Assembly: GCA_030844625.1 (NCBI GenBank) | Contig: JAUUNJ010000091.1 | Span: 1-8,663, forward strand | Direction of reading: 5' to 3' | DNA: 8,663 nucleotides | Origin: Roseburia sp. | GTDB lineage: Bacteria; Bacillota; Clostridia; Lachnospirales; Lachnospiraceae | Shown: positions 6,010 through 8,663 of the stretch, in pieces | Layout of the letters: every line of letters starts with the position of its first letter | How positions within the stretch are numbered: position 1 is the stretch's first letter | Notes under the pieces: generated by a model | Told to the model about the DNA's origin: nothing | The model's database searches: none | What the model saw: only the letters and a program-made list of their open reading frames with translations | Made by a program: the position numbers and the translations under genes

Positions 6010-6231
6010 TTACCAAGGTAACCACCACAATAAATCAATCGTACATATTATAGTATCCTTTAATTTTTCATTCATTTTACACAATTTTATTAAACATCCT
6101 ATAAGCAGATATACACTAAACACAATAAGTACTGGTGACAGTATTTTCGTATTTCCCAAGATGGTCATTGAAGCAATTACTAAAATAACGGAAACTATTA
6201 TCCCTGCCAAATATGGTATGATTTTTTTCAT
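6010..6231 (-). CDS. Small two-helix membrane protein, hypothetical
   Basis: This 73-aa protein is almost wholly hydrophobic. Helix one covers about residues 5-26 (PYLAGIIVSVILVIASMTIL) and helix two about 31-50 (ILSPVLIVFSVYLLIGCLI). A short charged loop (KMNEKLKD) follows, and the end is aromatic (LLWWLPW). It should sit in the cytoplasmic membrane as a hairpin. The start is the ATG at 6231; the nearest ribosome-like site, AAGGGAG, is about 13 bases upstream, longer than ideal, and an in-frame stop prevents a longer product. No family recognised. The base composition and order resemble real membrane proteins, so I consider it probably a gene, but expression is uncertain. Confidence 0.5.
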   Translation of the reverse strand: MKKIIPYLAGIIVSVILVIASMTILGNTKILSPVLIVFSVYLLIGCLIKLCKMNEKLKDTIICTIDLLWWLPW

Positions 6232-6298
6232 AACGTTTTATGCACTCCCTTCAGTTAAAAAGCTGTTAATTAAATCTCTCTCCTGTACATTCTAATTC

Positions 6299-6324
6299 GT
6301 GTGGCAGATGTTACTCTGCCACAC
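6299..6324. terminator. Strong perfect hairpin after the methyltransferase remnant (terminator-like, no U-run)
   Basis: GTGTGGCAGA (6299-6308) and TCTGCCACAC (6315-6324) form a perfect 10-bp stem with a 6-base loop. On the minus strand it lies 10 bases past the stop at 6334. The bases after the stem (GAATTAG on the minus strand) lack a U-run, so it may be a weak terminator, a transcript-stabilising hairpin or a protein-binding site. Confidence 0.4.
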
Positions 6325-6333
6325 TGTAGTTCT

Positions 6334-6782
6334 CTATTTTCTTGCAACAATTAAATACCTATGGATAGTTCCTTCAATTCTACCACATTGATCTATTACA
6401 TCTTGCATTTTTAATAATTTGTCAAAACATTTATCTACAGAGAAATCCGGAAACTCCCATTCAATAACATAGGCAAACCAAACAAAAGCTCCAATATCAA
6501 AAAAATTTATTGGTCGAAATGTCTCTTCTGCTTTAAGAATATGAAACCCTTCCTTTTCAAAATTTTCTCTTTGCTCCATCAGATTCATATGTGGATAAGG
6601 CTTTGGTGTCTCCGGTAATACGATATCAACTAAATCTCTGTCATTATCGCCACCGACTTGTTCTGTTATAAATAGCCCATCTTTTTTTATAAACGATATA
6701 TTTCCTTTGGAGCAAACGCACCATGTCTGTTAATCATCACATCAAAGGACTCATCATTAAACGGAATATTTTCGGGATCACC
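6334..6782 (-). pseudogene. Class I SAM-dependent methyltransferase, N-terminally deleted and frameshifted
   Basis: The C-terminal two thirds of a clostridial methyltransferase can be read in two frames. Upstream (6782-6690): GDPENIPFNDESFDVMINRH then GAFAPKEIYRL, the motif after the SAM pocket. Downstream (6689-6334): IKKDGLFITEQVGGDNDRDL, then a run to NLMEQRENFEKEGFHILKAE, FFDIGAFVWFAYVIEWEFPD and the end IEGTIHRYLIVARK. A single missing base near 6690 separates the two; with one base added the fragment is 150 codons. An internal ATG at 6588 gives an 84-aa ORF, but this is the tail of the old gene. The N-terminal domain with the SAM-binding glycine motif is missing; a scrap reading NEFHPYDIM at 6810-6784 in another frame may be all that remains. 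It ends against the inverted-repeat segment at 6825-6899. Not functional. Confidence 0.8.
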
Positions 6783-6824
6783 ACATTATATCATATGGAT
6801 GAAATTCATTTACTAATTATAAAG

Positions 6825-6899
6825 GGTGCAGTCCAACAACATAAGCTTACGCCTGTAATTAGCCTCGATACAATCTGTTGTCAGTTTTAGAACTGCACC
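6825..6899. repeat. 75-bp segment bounded by 8-bp inverted repeats
   Basis: GGTGCAGT at 6825-6832 is matched by ACTGCACC at 6892-6899. A second block, CAACA (6834-6838) against TGTTG (6876-6880), extends the arms imperfectly. The interior has no gene. It lies exactly where the methyltransferase has lost its N-terminal part, between that remnant and the epimerase gene, so it may be a tiny inverted-repeat element or the scar of one. No convincing target-site duplication is visible in the flanks. Confidence 0.4.
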
Positions 6900-6935
6900 G
6901 AGTATTTAATTCGTTTTCTTACCTTAAACCTCCTA

Positions 6936-7840
6936 TTACTTCTCCCATTTGTCTTTGATAAAATCGATATAAGGCTTTTTCCCAACTGCATCCTGATGCT
7001 TCTCATACCACCGATAGGACGCTTTTACTCCCTCACGCATTGGAAGAACATCATCCATCAACTCATATTGCTTTGTCACATCAAGATAATATTCATAATC
7101 ATAAAAACTAAAATAATTTCTCTGCTCTAAGTCCTCATTTACATTCACAAATTCTGGTACTTTACCTGCTGCCTCGTAACATAAAGAAACCCAATCTTTT
7201 ATAGAAATCGCCTCTTTATTTCCGACGTTAAAAATATGTTCTTCCGGCTTTTCTGTAATAAGATTTCAATAAATCTGCACAAATCGTTCACATGGAAAAA
7301 CTGCATTTTCATACTACCATCTTTTGGTAAATAAAATGGTCTGTCCTGCATTGCACAATCAAAAACAAAACTTTCCCGATATACATTATTACCTTCACCG
7401 TAAAGATATGGTGGACGTAGAATATAGGCGTTTGGCACTCTCGTAAGCAATTCTTTTTCCGCCTCAATTTTGTTAGTTCCATATAAACCCCAGAATTTAT
7501 TTTTCCCTAACACTCCATTTTCCTTAAATGGCTGTTGGCCCGTTTCCGGGTATACCGCACTGGAACTAATCATAATATAATCATCAAAAGTTCCCAACCC
7601 AGTAAGCAGCTTTGAAATATCCTGTTTGGTGTATGCTGTGATATCAAGAACTGCATCAAAGTGCATTTCCTTTAAAGTCTTTCCCGGAGCATTTCGGTCT
7701 TCCTGAATCCAGCGTACATTTGGTATCTGTGGATGATTCCCGCGATTTAGAACACAGATATCATATCCTCTTTCCAAAAAATATTCCGCGACGGCTTTGC
7801 TTACAAAAACAGTTCCACCTGTAACCAGTATTTTCTTCAT
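6936..7840 (-). pseudogene. NAD-dependent epimerase/dehydratase family protein, split by a frameshift
   Basis: This is an extended short-chain dehydrogenase/reductase of about 301 residues when one base is restored near 7262. The NAD(P)-binding loop is VTGGTVFVS (6-14). ISSSAVYPET (91-100) carries the catalytic Ser, YGTNK (120-124) the Tyr-x-x-x-Lys pair, and LRPPYLYGEG (141-150) the conserved loop before the substrate domain. The N-terminal frame (7840-7262) ends prematurely at 7199; the other frame continues with PEEHIFNVGNKEAISIKDWV and runs to the stop at 6936. The start is the ATG at 7840, preceded by GGGGAG 8 bases upstream, not the longer frame from 7882. Such enzymes epimerise or dehydrate nucleotide sugars, or act as atypical SDRs; the substrate is unknown. 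The single-base lesion could be decay or a sequence error, since every motif is intact. An orphan AGGAGG lies 5 bases after the stop, pointing at a lost downstream gene. Confidence 0.82.
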
Positions 7841-7983
7841 GATTCTTCTCCCCTTCTGTTTACTTTTAATGCTTATTTCCATTTCGTCATAATGTTCAAA
7901 AAAATAACGGACATATGCTTTTACTGCAAATTATTTTCTAAATATAATATGGTGGAAAAAGCAATATCGACAAATTCTATTAA

Positions 7984-8663
7984 TTAATATATTTGCAAAG
8001 CATTACACAAAAAGTCTATTATCTTTTTTTCATATTCGCCATATATTATGTTTTCCTTACTATCCGTATCACTACCGTCAACAAAATACTTACCGGTTTC
8101 TTTATTTATGGATAAGGAATCGAGCGGCCACCCTTCGAACCTTTTCGGGGAAGCTCTCCCAATCATATCAAAAGCTCCTGTTTTTCTGGCAATCTCAAAA
8201 TCCATAAACGAAGTAATAACACCTCCATTATTAACTGCAATTCCATCAAGGTAATATGCTGATACCTTACAAGAATTTTTTGTTTATAATCTATTTCATC
8301 TTCCGTGAAACTATTACAAACAGGTCTAAAATCTTCTGGTACTTTCATATAAAACCATCTTTTTCGATTTTTCTTTTTATAATTCTTTATTAGTAATGGT
8401 ATTGCTGTATCAATCCAGAAATTTCCATCTATTTTTCCAGATGACATACCACCATGATCAAATTCTTCAACATAACATATTGAATTTTTAGTTAATTCTT
8501 CTCCAGTTTTTTCTTCATATTGTTCTTTAACTATTTTTTTAATTTTTGCTTTGCTATAAAGAAATGGAATATTTTTACAATACTCTTGAAGATAATCCCA
8601 CATATAGGAATCACCACAAAGTCTTCTATTTGATGCATTGGAACTAATACCAAAAAAAGAGGC
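7984..8663 (-). pseudogene. Unrecognised protein, frameshifted, 5' end beyond the right edge
   Basis: The frame is open from the right edge (8663) to the A-run at 8276-8281. It then continues in the next frame (KNSCKVSAYYLDGIAVNNGG, then MDFEIARKTGAFDMIGRASP) to TAA at 7984. If the A6 run were A7, the whole reads as one 226-residue chain: 680 bases plus one is 227 codons. The ATG at 8603 is internal, because coding-like sequence (FGISSNASNRRLCGDSYMWD) continues upstream without a ribosome site. Visible pieces include CYVEEFDHGGMSSGKIDGNF, RFEGWPLDSLSI and an acidic/aromatic C-terminus. There is no signal peptide or membrane segment in the visible part. I recognise no family and assign no function. 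No clear terminator follows; a weak promoter-like pair for the epimerase lies at 7901-7929. Confidence 0.6.

Noticed and set aside
5883..6231. Type I or II toxin-antitoxin pair formed by the 31-aa and 73-aa ORFs
   Set aside because: The 31-aa peptide is basic and non-hydrophobic, no antisense RNA promoter or known toxin motif is visible, and spacing does not resemble a known pair.
5963..6295. Plus-strand open frame of 110 codons opposite the small membrane protein
   Set aside because: The minus-strand reading gives two clean membrane helices; the plus-strand frame has no ribosome site and no recognisable domain.
6680..6695. Programmed -1 frameshift at an A AAA AAG heptamer in the methyltransferase
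   Set aside because: In the upstream frame the TAA stop comes before the heptamer, so ribosomes would terminate before slipping. The gene also lacks its N-terminal domain.
8276..8281. Phase-variable A-run as an on/off switch
   Set aside because: A run of six As is short for phase variation, and two neighbouring genes carry similar single-base lesions outside long runs; decay or sequence error is simpler.
1..8663. CRISPR array, tRNA or rRNA genes, complete insertion sequence
   Set aside because: No regularly spaced direct repeats, no cloverleaf-like segment with a GTTCRANNC arm, no rRNA-like conserved blocks and no transposase motifs were seen.

Overview
This is an AT-rich window with strong AGGAGG-type ribosome binding sites, and every gene I can support lies on the minus strand. 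The protein families point to a gut Firmicute of the Lachnospiraceae type: BspA-like surface repeats, a short dihydroxyacetone-kinase-accessory-like protein, two clostridial-style class I methyltransferase remnants and an XRE regulator with a long helical tail. That placement is inference from family content, not a database match. No rRNA, tRNA, CRISPR array or intact transposase was seen.

Layout from left to right; transcription runs right to left. Bases 1-1224 hold a BspA/DUF285-type repeat protein that runs off the left edge. It appears to lack its real N-terminus, because its reading frame runs back into a terminator hairpin at 1185-1215. Next come an endonuclease/exonuclease/phosphatase-fold enzyme (1278-2012), a coding-like 48-codon remnant (2030-2173) and an intact FMN nitroreductase (2174-2722). 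Bases 2761-3102 hold a terminator, a tiny ORF and the C-terminal tail of a dead methyltransferase. A short FakA/DAK-like protein with its own promoter follows (3137-3427), then a gene-poor stretch with a decayed coding remnant (3519-3802). A lipoprotein with BspA-like motifs (3821-4429) comes next, then an XRE regulator (4565-5701) with a good terminator, a promoter and a palindrome at the likely transcription start. Two small ORFs follow (31 aa and a 73-aa membrane protein).

The right third (6334-8663) holds three consecutive coding units, each broken by one apparent single-base deletion: a methyltransferase C-terminal part, an NAD-dependent epimerase/dehydratase and an unrecognised protein that continues past the right edge. 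Adding exactly one base to each gives a length divisible by three. The methyltransferase has also lost its N-terminal half next to a 75-bp segment bounded by 8-bp inverted repeats.

Overall the window looks like an accessory region under reductive decay: a few intact stand-alone enzymes and a regulator-lipoprotein pair, separated by gene remnants. I see no convincing multi-gene novel system. The points most worth checking are the cluster of single-base frameshifts (real decay or assembly error), the terminator-fused BspA gene, the regulator with its palindromic operator and odd leader, and the short inverted-repeat element.
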